Shown: positions 44,447 through 56,149 of the stretch, piece after piece | Numbering within the stretch: the stretch's first letter is position 1 | Layout: each line of letters opens with the position of its first letter | NCBI GenBank assembly: GCA_014529385.2 | Contig: JABFUD020000354.1 | Span: 1 to 56,805, forward strand | Direction of reading: 5' to 3' | Source: Adiantum capillus-veneris | Lineage: Eukaryota > Streptophyta > Polypodiopsida > Polypodiales > Pteridaceae | Length of the DNA: 56,805 bases | Translations under genes and position numbers: made by a program | Notes under the pieces: generated by a model | Told to the model about the DNA's origin: nothing | The model's input: the letters and a program-made list of their open reading frames with translations, nothing else | Databases searched by the model: none

Positions 44447-47400
44447 ATGAGTAGTGACGAGGATGTGGGACCGTCCAACCGAAACACCTATCTCTCAACG
44501 AGGGTCTTATGTCCTTGTAATCAATGCAAGCATGCTGTACGACGGACAAGACGTGTTTCTTTGCAGCACGTTCGCGAATTTGGCGAGTTTGATCCATCTA
44601 TTATAGATCGAGTTGTTGCCAATTATAACTCGTCGGACTCTGACGCTGGCCAACAAGCAGCAATCTTGCAACCCGATAGACGTGTTCGCAGGCGCTTTGG
44701 TCAAGCAGCATATGTGAGGCCACAAGATTTAGCCTCTGACAGCTCGGGGGATGATCATGCAGAGCACATTCCCAACGAGGCAATGTTTGAGCCCGAGATT
44801 GATGAAATGATCGAGACGATCATGGATTCAGAAAGGCTTATCTATGATGATATGAAAAGTGAAGCCGATACGCCATTGTATAATGGAGCACGTATGTCTA
44901 GATTGAAAGCACCCCTGGTTCTTCTCAACATGCAGGCAAAGTTTGGATGGAATGACACTAGCGTCACAACGCTTTTCAGGTGATCTATTACAATTAGTTT
45001 ACTTTAATAAAACTCTAAATGTATAATGATCTGATAGATTTTTACACGACTGTATCGTATTTTTATGTTGTGTAGATTGCTTAAAGAGCACATACTACCA
45101 GCTGACAATGTGATGCCAGATTCCCGAGATGAAGCAAGAAAGATTTTGCGAAACTTGGGGATGGATTACAATTCTATCCACGCTTGTCCTAATGACTGCA
45201 TTCTTTTCAGAGGGGAATACATAGACATGGAGAAGTGTCCGAAATGTGATTCCGAAAGATATCGAGTAGATCTCCACGGGACAAAAATTCCACAAAAGGT
45301 TTTGCGACATTTTCCTCTGCTTCCTCGCATCAAGCATTTCTTCGAATGTAAGTCCATGGCCGCCCTAGCATCATGGCATGAGGAGAATAAATCTTCGGAT
45401 GGTGTGCTACGAATTCCTGCAAATTGCGCAGCCTGGAAACATATAGATGGAACATGGTCGGATTTTGTCAGGGAAGCTCAAAATTTGCACTTAGGCCTGG
45501 CTATGGATGGCATAAATCCATTTGGTCAAAGATCAACATCTTACAGTGTATGGCCCGTTGTCATCGTCAACTACAACATTCCCCCGTGGTTGACTACGAA
45601 GAAGGGGCACCTATGGCTAAGCTTGATTGTGCCAGGGCGATATAAAGTGGAGAATATGGATGTGTATCTTCGTCCGCTATTGGAAGAGCTACAAAAATTG
45701 TGGATTGGCATAGAGGTGGTGGATATGAGCCGACACACAGGATGACGGAATGCTTTGATCAGAGGCATTCTAATGTGGACCATGCATGACTATCTCGGGC
45801 TAACAGAATGCTCAGGTGATCTATTGACACTCCTCACTCAGACACTGTAAATCTTGTTTTTTCCCATAGTTGATCTATTATCATGTGTATACATGCAGGG
45901 CTTCAAACAAGCGGATACAGAGCATGTGTCACATGTGGACCTAGACTGAAGGCACGTAGGGCGCCCTCACTGAAGAAGCAAATCTACGAAGGTCATCAAG
46001 AGTATCTTCCAGAGAATCATGTGTTACGCGACGGCTTTTTGGGAAGAGAGCCACCAAGGATGTCTGCACAAGCATGGTTAGAGCAGAAGGAGATGTGCGA
46101 TGACGGATTGCCTCCAGGGATGAAGAGACTATCTCTATGGTACGAGTTACCATACTGGCCCCGACTCATGATCAATCACTTCCTCGATCCAATGCACATA
46201 TTCAAGAATGTGGGTAATCTATTATGGGACCATGTGATCGGCAAGAAAGATACTTTGGGAGCCAGAGTTGACCTTAGAAATGTGGATCGTATGGAGCAAT
46301 ATTGGCCGGAAATAGCGTCTGATGGATCGATAAAACTCCCTAAAGCACCATGGATTTTCACAGGAGCCCAAGAACGCAAAGTAAAAGAGACCATTCGATC
46401 TTTGCGGACCCCCACTGGCGTAATGCACTCGCTCCGAACGTGTTTTACTAAAGAAGGAAAGCTTACCGGTTTGAAGTCACACGATTGGCATAAAATGTGT
46501 CAGGTACGTTCATAGTGGACTTTAATATCATTGCATAAAATGTGGACTTTAATATCATTGCTGCACATACTTTACAGTTTATTTTACCGGTTGCCATTGA
46601 GGGATGTTTGTCTCTCGACATCCGTAACACAATCTACAAACTTGCAAAGCTGGTGCAATGGATCTCACAAAAGGAGATCAACGTAGACTCCATACCATTC
46701 GCCAAACTAAATGCTGCGGAGCTTGTGTGCATGTTTGAGAAACATTTTCCTACTACCATGCTAACCATTCACGTGAATCTTCTTGTTCACATAGTTGATG
46801 AGGTGGAAATAGCTGGCACAGTTCATTCCAGATGGATGTTCTTCTTAGAACATTTCATGAAAACGCTTAAGGGATATGTGCGTCAAAAGGCATGTCCGGA
46901 GGGTAGCATGGCAGAAGGTTGGTCGGTATCATAGTCCCTAGTGTACATTGGAGAGTGGCTAGATGGATTTGATAAAGCCAGGGACACGCTATGGCGAACC
47001 ATAGATGATGAGCGCATATCTGGGATTGTCATGTGCAATCTCGGTGTTGAGAAGAAGATGACGGAAGATCTAGAGGCTAAAATCAACCGATTTTGCATGC
47101 TTCACAATCCAATGATGCAAAAGTGTATTTCACAATATGAGGATGCAAAGCAAGAGCGACAAAGGGCACGAATCGAGTGGAGACGGGGAAGACGATCACC
47201 GATGCACTATCCGACGGGTCTGGAGAGCCTACCAACATTCATGAGCTTAAGATGGTTGCACAACCAATTGAAAAGCGCACAACAATGCGGTGACAAAGTG
47301 ACTGAGGAAGAGTGGGAGTACTCTCGGGGTTGCGCGACCAAGGTAAGTTTGCAATGTACGACTAGCTAGTGACTTTATTTCTAAACGTTTGAACGGCCAC

Positions 47401-48175
47401 TCATAATCTTTGTTCGTTGTAGTATAAGTCATATACAGCAGCATGGTGTAAAGGTCGACATTTTAGGGTGGAACGGATCGACAAAAAGCGTTTTACTCAA
47501 GATTGTGGAATCATGGCAAAATTTGAACAGTCTAGTCGACGACGTTCCTCTGATGCAGATCCTGTGGTGGCGGAACTCACTTACTTCGGCACGCTACAAG
47601 AGATTTTGAGGATCGATTACAGAGGATTTTTTGTCGACTTGTTCGACGTGCAATGGTTCAAGATAATCATGGAGGGTCGCAACGCTACTGTGCGTAGAGG
47701 AGAGTCTGGTTTTCTTGAGGTGGATTCTACTAAGAAATGGACTGACCTAAGAGACACTTTCGTACTACCCGAGCATTGTGAACAAGTAAGTATGTAAATA
47801 GTTAACATCCCCCTTTTACAAGTTATGTGCTTGAAAGATCTCATGTAAGTTATGTGGCTCTGGCAGGTAATATTTCATCCTACAAAGTCTACATCAAACT
47901 GGTGGTACGTCATAGAGGTAGCCCCTCGTAGTGCAAGGACGTATGAAGGCTACCATGTGCCAATCACAACGGCATCAATGGAGGAGATCAGAGAAGATGC
48001 TCAATCAGAAGCCGCTGCGGTGGTGCCAGACGAGCATCAAGATGCTACTACTCTATATGGGGTGCATGCAGAGGAGCTACAAAATGAAACAGAGGATATG
48101 TGTTTAAACGGAGAGCTCTATATAGATATAGGAAGTTATGCTGAGTTATGCGAGGATGAGAGAGAGATCTCTTAA
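44447..48175 (+). pseudogene. tnpD-like CACTA transposase (Transposase_21/DUF4218/DUF4216)
   Basis: Six exons are inferred by frame and splice sites: 44447-44979, 45076-45815, 45899-46503, 46578-47342, 47423-47785, 47867-48175. Exon 1 carries CPCNQCK near residue 22, like the N-terminal transposase-associated zinc segment. Exons 2-3 match Transposase_21: IHACPNDCILFRGEY, CPKCDSERY, KVLRHFPLLPRIKHFF, LAMDGINPFGQRSTSYSVWP, then DPMHIFKNVGN. Exon 4 matches DUF4218 (FPTTMLTIHVNLLVHIVDE, LEHFMKTLKGYVR) and exons 5-6 match DUF4216 (YFGTLQEILRIDYRGFFVDLF). In-frame stops: TGA 45743 and TAG 46932. A 27-bp tandem duplication lies in the intron after exon 3. The product would bind and cut the element ends; these stops make this copy non-autonomous. 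Confidence 0.9.
46515..46561 (+). repeat. 27-bp tandem duplication in intron
   Basis: GTGGACTTTAATATCATTGC recurs at 46515 and 46542, inside the intron between exons 3 and 4 of the tnpD-like gene. Confidence 0.9.
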
Positions 48176-48447
48176 AGCCACAAATATTGTATTTGAACAA
48201 TTTTGCTCCGTGTTGTAAAAGCTCTGGCTCTCTAAGTACTTTCCATGGTGTATAACGCTCTTTTCTACTCGCGCTCATATCTTTTGATTGAAAATTCTGA
48301 GTTTTCGACTTGCCTCTTCTATCACTCAATTCATTGCGTCATTGTATTTATATGCGTCATTATGTCATTGTATTTAGAGGTCTTTGCGTCATTGTCTACT
48401 CTATTCATTCAATATTAAGTTTAAATATTCGTGTGTTTAATGCAGGT

Positions 48448-49762
48448 ATGGATGATGAGGAGTTTCTTTCTTCTTTGTCACCGCAGCAGAGACAGTGGTA
48501 CGTGGAGCGTCATCGCTCTGGCGCACCATCGCGCGTTCCTACCCCATCCGCATCTCCCTCTCTTTCGGAGCATTCGGCGCGCTCCGAAGCTTCGGTGTCG
48601 ACGAGACGATCTTCACACTCGTCTAGACACCGGCGCTCTAGTGGTGGCGGTGGCGGTTGTTGTGGGGATTCCGCCGCCGATGCCTCCACACCGCCTCGTG
48701 TTCGACGAGGCTCTTTACCCTCCCCTTCTTTGCCCGCCCCCACACCAGCCACAACATCGCCATCTACGCCAGGTTTTGCGCGGCTGACTGTTCCTAGCAG
48801 CTACACACCTCTACCTACTCCGCCAGGAGCCACCCCACTCGACACTCCTCGCTTCGGGGCCCAGACGCCGATGGAGACACCTGACATCCGTACCCCCATC
48901 GACACGCCGCTAGAGACCCCTACCGGGACACCCAGGTTCACGCGTCACCGGCCAGAGGGCTTGCCTTACTCCGTCGACTTCAGCGGCGGCATCATCATGG
49001 ATGATGACGGCAAGAAGGTGATCTCGTGCATGCGTGGTCTTTGCTCTCAGCTGTTTAGACACTACATACTAAACAAATGGAGTGAAGTACCAAGTGATTT
49101 AAAAGCCAGAGTCATCAGCATACTTCATGATGAGTTTCCCGTTCCAACACGGGATCGACGCTTCAATGAAGACCTGATGAAGATTCGAATGAGCGAATAC
49201 TGCAAACACAAGCGTTCCAAAGTGCAAAAAGCAATCAAGCATGGGTGGAACAGGCCAGATTGGCTGGCCAAAGAAGATTGGAATGGAAGAATGCGAAGAA
49301 AGCAGCGTGCGAGAATCCCAACAAGTGGAAGCAACAAAAGGATCCAGCCAGAGCGCGAGTCGAGGCAGGGAGCTCGCACCACTTGGGGAGCGGTGGATGG
49401 GCATCATTTGAGGCCGATTTTGTAAGTGTTTTCGCATTGCTCTTTATGTTCGATAGTTTAGGGTTTATGAGTTTTTTAATTCTAACATAATGAAATCTTT
49501 GTATGTTTTGACAGTGGTCGATGACAGGACGTGATCCCACACCGTACGAGCACGAGTACGTAGGCAGGAAGGGCTTAAACGCCCTGATGGACATTCTCAG
49601 TTCTCGCGGCGGCATGGTTAGTATTAGGGTTTACTCTTTTCTATTTTTTGTATTGTTTTATAAATGTCGTTATATGTTTATACTTACTGAAAGCTGTCTT
49701 ATTGTCTTTTTTTGCAGAATCCAACAGATACGCCGCTTGGACGCGATGAGACGTCTGACTAG
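48448..49762 (+). pseudogene. tnpA-like CACTA protein (Transposase_24-type)
   Basis: ATG 48448 begins MDDEEFLSSLSPQQRQWYVE. A long Ser/Pro/Thr-rich low-complexity region with RSSHSSRHRRSSGGGGG and repeated TPLDTP/ETPTGTP motifs follows. Then comes a conserved part ILNKWSEVPSDLKARVISIL and KHRSKVQ-type basic helices, typical of plant Ptta/En/Spm (Transposase_24) proteins. A frameshift near 49283 moves the frame to EWKNAKKAACENPNKWKQQK. Introns at 49422-49514 and 49617-49717 join SMTGRDPTPYEHEYVGRKG and a last exon ending at TAG 49760-49762. TnpA-like proteins bind the subterminal repeats. The SR-rich insert is longer than I would expect. Confidence 0.82.
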
Positions 49763-50140
49763 ACGACGTCAGTTTAGCCGTAGCTAGATAGCATTAGTTT
49801 AGGGTTTCTCATAGCTTATGTATCATGAGACGGATTTTATACGTCTTTTTGAACCATGTATATTATTACATTTGTCATCGCAGTTCATTTTGCCAATCAA
49901 TTCTTTATGCCTATGATGTTGTACAATTGTCATTATTACATTTGCCAATCAATTCATTTTGCCTATGATGTGTACAATTGTCAATTTTACGCTTGTCAAT
50001 TTTGCAAACAATGCGTCTTGTGGGTGACTATTTTGGGTCTATTATCTACCCTTGCACCTTTTTTAAAAAGTGAATCAAGTACAATATGGTTGCTGGGTGG
50101 TAGGGCATTCAATGCCCTGTCACCAAAAAAAAGTTCTCTC
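49763..50140 (+). other. CACTA 3' untranslated region
   Basis: AT-rich, no gene; small imperfect repeats of CATTTTGCC and TGTACAATTGTCA (about 49890-49990) precede the subterminal repeat array. Confidence 0.6.
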
Positions 50141-50144
50141 GGGC

Positions 50145-50425
50145 GTCGCTATAACCGTCGCTATTTATGGCTCTGGAGCGTCGCTATAAGCGTCGCTATA
50201 GACTTCTGTGTAAACGTCGCTATAATCGTCGCTATGAGCATCGCTATGAGCGTCTCTATATAGCGACGCTTATAGCGACGCATATAGCGACGCCTATAGC
50301 GTCGCATATAGCGACACTCTGGTAGCGATGCTATTAGCGACGGTTTTAGCGACGCCGAGGGTTATAAAAACCCAGTGTATTTCCGTCGCTAACAGCGTCA
50401 CAAGAGCACACAACCTTTTGTAGTG
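50145..50425. repeat. CACTA right subterminal repeat array and terminus
   Basis: At least 16 copies of the CGTCGCTAT / TAGCGACG unit. They are in one orientation up to about 50250 and inverted after it, so the array is itself palindromic. The end is CAACCTTTTGTAGTG. These are the expected TnpA binding sites. Confidence 0.93.
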
Positions 50426-50428
50426 TAA

Positions 50429-52113
50429 AACACAAGAAAACGAGTGTTTGTGGACACTTTCCACAACCCCATTGCATGAGGATCTAGGAGTAGGGTAAGT
50501 AGGATCCGAGGTGGATTTCAAATTCTAAAAGAATCAAGTGTGAGTTGTTACTAGAAGTTGCAGAATTTTAGGTCTACAGCTAGAAATAGCTCGAAAAGAC
50601 TCGAAACCACTCAGTTCGACTGGAGAGTAAGCTTAAGAGTTGTCTGAACCAGTTGGTAAGCTCAAAGACACTTCAAGGTAAAAATTTTCAAGAGTTGGCC
50701 AAAACTCAGATTATTTACTTTTTATTGACATTTTACGTCAAATTAAGTTTTGACTTGATTCATAGGCTTAAAATAGCTCATATAAAGACTTGTCTTGGAA
50801 AAAATTGCAAAAAAGTGTTCATTTCAAGCTTGAAGTTAATAATCGCAATTATTAACTTTGTGCTCTAAATTGACCAAGCTTCATACCATTGACTCATTGC
50901 ATGTGTACAAACAACTTTTGTAAAGGCCCAAGAGATTTGGATCACTAAACTATCAAAAAACTAAAGTTTGTACTAACTTTTTGGATCTTGAGTGTGAATT
51001 GAGGAAAAATTTGTCCAAACTTATTGAAAATTGATTCATAGGCTTATATTGATGTGATAAACATGTGTATATGCTCAATTGACCAAAAAGATGCAAAAAA
51101 TTGTTAATACTAAATAATCGTGATTATTTACATCTCCCTAGTTTTTTAACTTTTTTGACCAAGCCAGCATACCACTAGTTTTACCATGTTGTAAATAAGC
51201 CCACAAATCAAATTTGGTGAGATTTGGATCACTGGATTGAAAATTGTGACTAAAATTGCAAAGTTAGTCTGCAGACAGATAGTTGATGACCATTTGACCA
51301 AAATTGTCCAAACTTGATGAAACTTGGCTAGTGACCTTAACTTAAGGTGCTTAACAGATTTGTGTCAAAGTTGGGGCAAAAAGTTAGAAAATATAGCTAG
51401 AGTAAATAATCACGATTATTTACATCTGCTTCAAAATTTGAGAAGTTTGAAAATTTGGGCATACCACAAGGTCAAGCACGTGAAGTAGACCTCAGAAATC
51501 CATTTTGGTGAAATTTGGGTCACAAAAGTGAGATTTAAGCCAGATTCTTGAAATCAGAGTCTGCGGACACAAAACAATTGATAAACTTGATCAGATTTTG
51601 TCTAGACTTGTTGAAACTTGTCCACAGACTTTAACAAGTTGTATAATTGCCAAACCAATAAAAAAAGTGCAAAAAAATGCAAAAAGTAAATAATCACGAT
51701 TATTTACTTCTGCTATCCAGAGACATCAATTTTTACTTTTGAGCTTATGCAGTGATAGAACAACATAATATAAAGCCACTGGGAAAATTTGGGTTCAATC
51801 GGATCAAAATTGGTACTTGTACACTCAGTTTCCAGGTTGCAGATCAAACCTTTGATTTTTTGCTAAGTCGAATTTGAAAGTCAAGTTTTGACTCCCATAG
51901 CTCGATTTGAAGTGATACACATAGACCAATTACGAGAGTAGAAAAAACTCTACTGTCTTTATACAAGAATAGCTAACTTGATCAAATTTATATAGGAATC
52001 AGGTTGTAGACAAGGAATCAGTGGCTTGACGGAAAATCGCAATCGAATCAAGTGGAAATTGACGATAGGTCAATCCAAAAGTGAGTACTCTATCCAGGGC
52101 TTCATAAGTCTAT
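50429..52113 (+). repeat. Leader of Athila/Tat-like element with about 285-bp repeats
   Basis: The leader holds four diverged tandem units, recognised by palindromes of the form TAAATAATCACGATTATTTA at about 50837, 51110, 51405 and 51688. Spacings are roughly 275-295 bp. Each unit also has TTGTCCAAACTTG-type and ATTTGGATCAC-type motifs. No open frame of note. The sequence resumes the retroelement interrupted at 42286. Confidence 0.75.
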
Positions 52114-53058
52114 ATGAACCTTAGACTCGGTCGTGTACTAGGAAATCAGGGCATACTCGGAGAAACCTCTAGTAGAGTTTCCACCGAAGAAAGCGTGAAT
52201 CAAGGCAATTACTTATATACAATTCTTGAAGAAGTCTTAGATTTTTTTCCAGATTCAACATCCGAAATGTCTTCTTACGCGACTCACTCAAAAACTGGAA
52301 CGATAGTGCGATATAAGCATATACTATCTTTTTACAAGACTAACCATCATGGAGCCCAGGTTTACTTGGACCCTAACGAGGAGTATGCTATTCGCATTGA
52401 TGACCATGGTATTGAGTTCGAAGAAGAGATTAGGGAAAACAAACAAGGAAAAATGTACATGGATAGAAACGGAACTCAGTATTTACAAGTTGAAAACCCT
52501 GATGTGATAGACAAATGGGGATTAGAAGTAAACACCATAATCCCAGATATGTGAGCAAAAGAAGGACCACCAACTTTAGAATTCGAGGGATACGATCAAG
52601 TAGACTTGAAGCCTTTGAAACAGCTTAGTACGGATAATCCGAGGATTGGAATCTATTGCTGGGAGGATAGAAATGTAAAAGACCTCATATGGACTTGGCA
52701 TGCCAAGCCAGAACAACTAACGGTCATGAAGATCATCTATATCTTCAAGATCAAAGATAAGGGATCAACAGACCTACCAACCTACCTGTTTAGGGATACT
52801 TATAACAACAACTTTGTTATGATGACTCCCGAGGAGGTAGAACAAACCAAATACCAAGGGTATTCCATAAGGGATTGGATATTAGGACAAGGACTAGAAA
52901 CAATTCCAAGGGATGAACTCCGTGAGAGATCATCTGAGAGTAACATGAAGAAACTAAAAACCACCGCATTACATAGAAAACCGGATGACACTAAGGCCAG
53001 TCTAGGGCTACATGAGTCACTATTTCCAACAGTCTGGTTTGAAGGACTCGGAACATGA
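52114..53058 (+). pseudogene. Extra ORF upstream of gag, unknown function
   Basis: ATG 52114 opens one frame to TGA 53056-53058 (314 codons), interrupted by TGA 52552. The sequence (EEYAIRIDDHGIEFEEEIRE, NPRIGIYCWEDRNVKDLIW, WHAKPEQLTVMKIIYIFKIK) looks like a real folded protein but I recognise no family. An additional ORF before gag is known in Ogre/Tat-type plant gypsy elements, which fits the primer site and the RT type here. Its function is unknown in those elements as well. Confidence 0.6.
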
Positions 53059-53109
53059 CCAATTACCAAGAGACTGAGAGTTGAACCAAACAAACGCGTA
53101 GAACAGCTG

Positions 53110-54437
53110 ATTTTCAGAAATGGGTCTGAAAATACAGTGGATCAGGGAATCCATATGACCACTTAGCAAGATTTAAGCAAGTGCTAAGAGCAGAGCGTAT
53201 ATTCTATTTCCATACCCAATTCGAGGAGTTTGGAATGACACTAGAAGGAAAAGCATTGACATGGTTCCAAAACATTCCACCAAGGTCAATCATGGATTTG
53301 AACACATTAGCTCAAGGATTTGTAGCTGCTTGTTCCAAAACGGGGATCAAACACAATACAGTAGCTCAAATTTACAACTTTAAACAGAAACATGGTGAGT
53401 CTGTTAGGGATTGTGCAACTCAAATGAAACAATACATTGCGAGATGCCCAAAGCTGGAGATACCAGCAGAAGAACGACTTGTATCTTTGTTTTTGGAGGG
53501 ACTGCTAAACAAAGAACTTTATGCTATACTCTATAGTAAGAAGCATACAACCCTAGAAGCGTGTGTGTCAGATGCTATTGAGTTAGGAGACAATTGTGAA
53601 ATTTTCAATGAAGAAGATGTCCCTAAGGATAACCAAAGTGAGAAAACAACATCTATGAAACCAACACAAGTGGGAACGGCTGTTGCTGCAACACCACTTT
53701 CAGCCATAGAAGACATGCTTAAAAGGATAAATGACATGATGAGCAACATGCTGAAAGCACCTATGAGGGGACCAAGATAAGGGATACCTTAATAGGGACA
53801 ACCAATTAGGCCACAAAAATGGTGTGCAATCGAGGGTAAATGGTCTAACCATGAAACCTATGAGTGCTACTTCAGACCAAAGTATGATGGGAATGTTTAG
53901 TACGTGCCCATGCGGCCACAAGGGCAACCCATGTAAAGATATCAGCCTAATATGGCCCAAGCTCAAAGACCACCAATGGGTATGGAAAGACCTCAACCTG
54001 TGTTGGGACAAAAACCTTCGTATCCAAGACATAATGCAGTACCTGTAAAGTACATGCACTTTGAAGGAGTCATAGATGAACAAGCATTAGTGCATGTTAC
54101 ACCCTTTGTAGAGCCTAGTCCATCTACAATAATGGTAGAAGAAGAATGGTATAATTCACATCCACCACCCATGGAAGAAACCGTGTCTTACGCTCCACCA
54201 GATCTCGCACCAATGTATTATGTAGCTAATCAAGGTGTCATAACTCCCATGGAAAGACCCACGATGAAGCCAAGAACAGGAAACTGTCATAACTGTGGTG
54301 CTGATGATCACTGGAAAAATGAATGTCCAGAGCCTGACAAAAACCTCAAACCAATTGAAGCTTATTGCATACAATGCTGCAAAAAAGAAGAAAACTTTCC
54401 GGAAGATTGTCCTAAAAAATCCTTTAAACAAGGATAG
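53110..54437 (+). pseudogene. Athila/Tat-like gag with CCHC knuckle
   Basis: Capsid-like sequence NPYDHLARFKQV, FGMTLEGKALTWFQNIPPRS and FKQKHGESVRDCATQMKQYI is typical of Ty3/gypsy gag (retrotrans_gag). After several stops (about 53778-53935) the protein continues in another frame to a knuckle CHNCGADDHWKNEC (about 54285-54326). A second, defective knuckle CIQCCKKEENFPEDC lacks its histidine. The frame ends at TAG 54435-54437. Confidence 0.82.
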
Positions 54438-55410
54438 AATCGTAGTAAACGTAGTCCAAGTGATACCTAGTAGCTCATCATAGAGTGAACCGATTGTTCC
54501 AATCAAGGTAATCACTAGAGCCCACACCAAGAAAAGGAAACACAACTCCTCTGATGATTCAAAAAATATGAAAGTTTCCTCTCAAAGAATCAAAAGAAGC
54601 AGAAATAAAATATATGATATGAGAAAACAAAAGCAACGGGTAGAATCGAGGAGAAAGCAAAGAAGCTATTCTAGGAAAAGTTGAAAGAAACTGGAAGTGA
54701 GTTTAAAGAAACAACTGTGAAATCTGGAGGATCTATTTTGGTTGATAAAATTTTTAAGCCTATTAATGCCACCTTGGAAGCCTACCAAGCAGGACTTAAA
54801 GCAGGCCAAAACATGAAAAAAAAAGGAAAAACTATCCTTCTCCAGACATGAAAGCAGCTAAGCTGGAAGCTTATCAAAATTTGGTAAGAATCATGCAAGA
54901 AATGTTGGAAAAAACAAAAACCCAAGCTTGAAAGTATTGCAAAACCTAAGGAGCTTGAGGTAAGTGACACTAAAAGAAAATCCGTGGAGAACCCCACCTT
55001 GAAACAAAAGAACCAGAGCTTATAGTTCCGGACAGCGAAGATGCCTTAGACAAAATTCCATTCGTAGAGGAAGACTAGCTAGGACACTTGTGGGAAAAGT
55101 GAGAGAGATCAATGATGGGAGCCTAACTCTAAAGTCAGCTCCTATAGAGGAAGTATGGTTGGATAACCTACCTTCTGATATGAACATGGATGTACAATCC
55201 TTGTACAGGGATTGCGGATTGGAAGCTTCAGGAATGTCGAAACCATTGACCTTGAAAACATTACCTTCTTACTTGGGAGATAACGAAGATGAATCCATCG
55301 TGTGTAAGACCACTCAAGTAAAAAGAGCTGAACAGACCCTAGAAGTAGACAACATTCATTTGATCATGTCTACACCATCCAATACACTCTTACCTTGGGA
55401 GAACTGTTAA
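54438..55410 (+). pseudogene. Gag-protease spacer region
   Basis: Lysine/glutamate-rich fragments in several frames (54438-55080), then an open segment 55090-55410 with EEVWLDNLPSDMNMDVQSLY. No domain recognised; by position it lies between gag and protease. Confidence 0.5.
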
Positions 55411-55925
55411 AACTCAGACCATACTTATGGAATGATTTACAAAAAACCCTACAAAAGGTGGGGATAATAGGATTAATTTCAAAAAATTTGAAAAATGAAA
55501 TGGACAACAAAGAGATTTGATCTGTTCCCATGAACAAGGTCAGAGAATATTATGAAGGGGAAGAAGGAAACACCACCCTCCCAGTGAAATATAATGACAT
55601 TGAAACCATGGCAATACTGGATAGTGGAATTGGCATAGCCATAGCCACTAAATTAGTATGGGAATCTTGGGGATAGCTAGCCATTAGACAAACTTGAATG
55701 AAATTGCAATTGGCTGACGGACACATTGAGAGACCATTAGGGCTGCTTGAAAAAGTGATAATCAATTCCCGTGGAATTGAATATCAACACACTTTTGCCA
55801 TAGTAGACTTTGGAAAAAAACTCAGCTGTGAAATCATATTGGGAAGACCTTTCATGCGATAGGTACAACTTATCCAAGATTGGAAAAACAATTATTTGTA
55901 CTTGAAGTAAGTGGGATCTACAACA
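55411..55925 (+). pseudogene. Athila/Tat-like protease
   Basis: Frame segments KYNDIETMAILDSGIGIAIA, LQLADGHIERPLG and FAIVDFGKKLSCEIILGRPF match a retropepsin (AILDSG active site and ILGRPFMR end). Three in-frame stops occur, at about 55518, 55675 and 55860. The usual DSGAG reads DSGIG. Confidence 0.75.
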
Positions 55926-56149
55926 AGAGTAAATCTGAAAGATCACACTTATAGAGATGTTTTGAAAACACCCATCCAAGAGTTTGATTCAGTCTCTTTG
56001 GCTGAAACTAAACTCCCATCCTGGTTAAACAAAGACACTCCTATTTGGATGTGTGGAGCTTCAGAAAACGGAAGCTTAAGATGAGAAGAATGTATCCTAG
56101 AAAGGGACTGCACAAACGAAGCCTATGCATTTATTTGAGCCATTCGAGT

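Larger units (their letters stand above)
42284..50428 (+). mobile_element. CACTA (En/Spm) DNA transposon with TSD TAA
   Basis: A complete element at 42287-50425 (8139 bp) is flanked by TAA at 42284-42286 and 50426-50428. Termini are CACTACAAGAGGCT and the inverse of CACTACAAAAGGTT. Subterminal AGCGACGCTCA-type repeats occur near the left end (42309-42370) and form a dense array at the right (about 50145-50360). Inside are a tnpD-like transposase gene, a tnpA-like gene, and a captured HMA-type gene fragment. It lies in the leader of the Athila/Tat-like retrotransposon. Confidence 0.97.
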
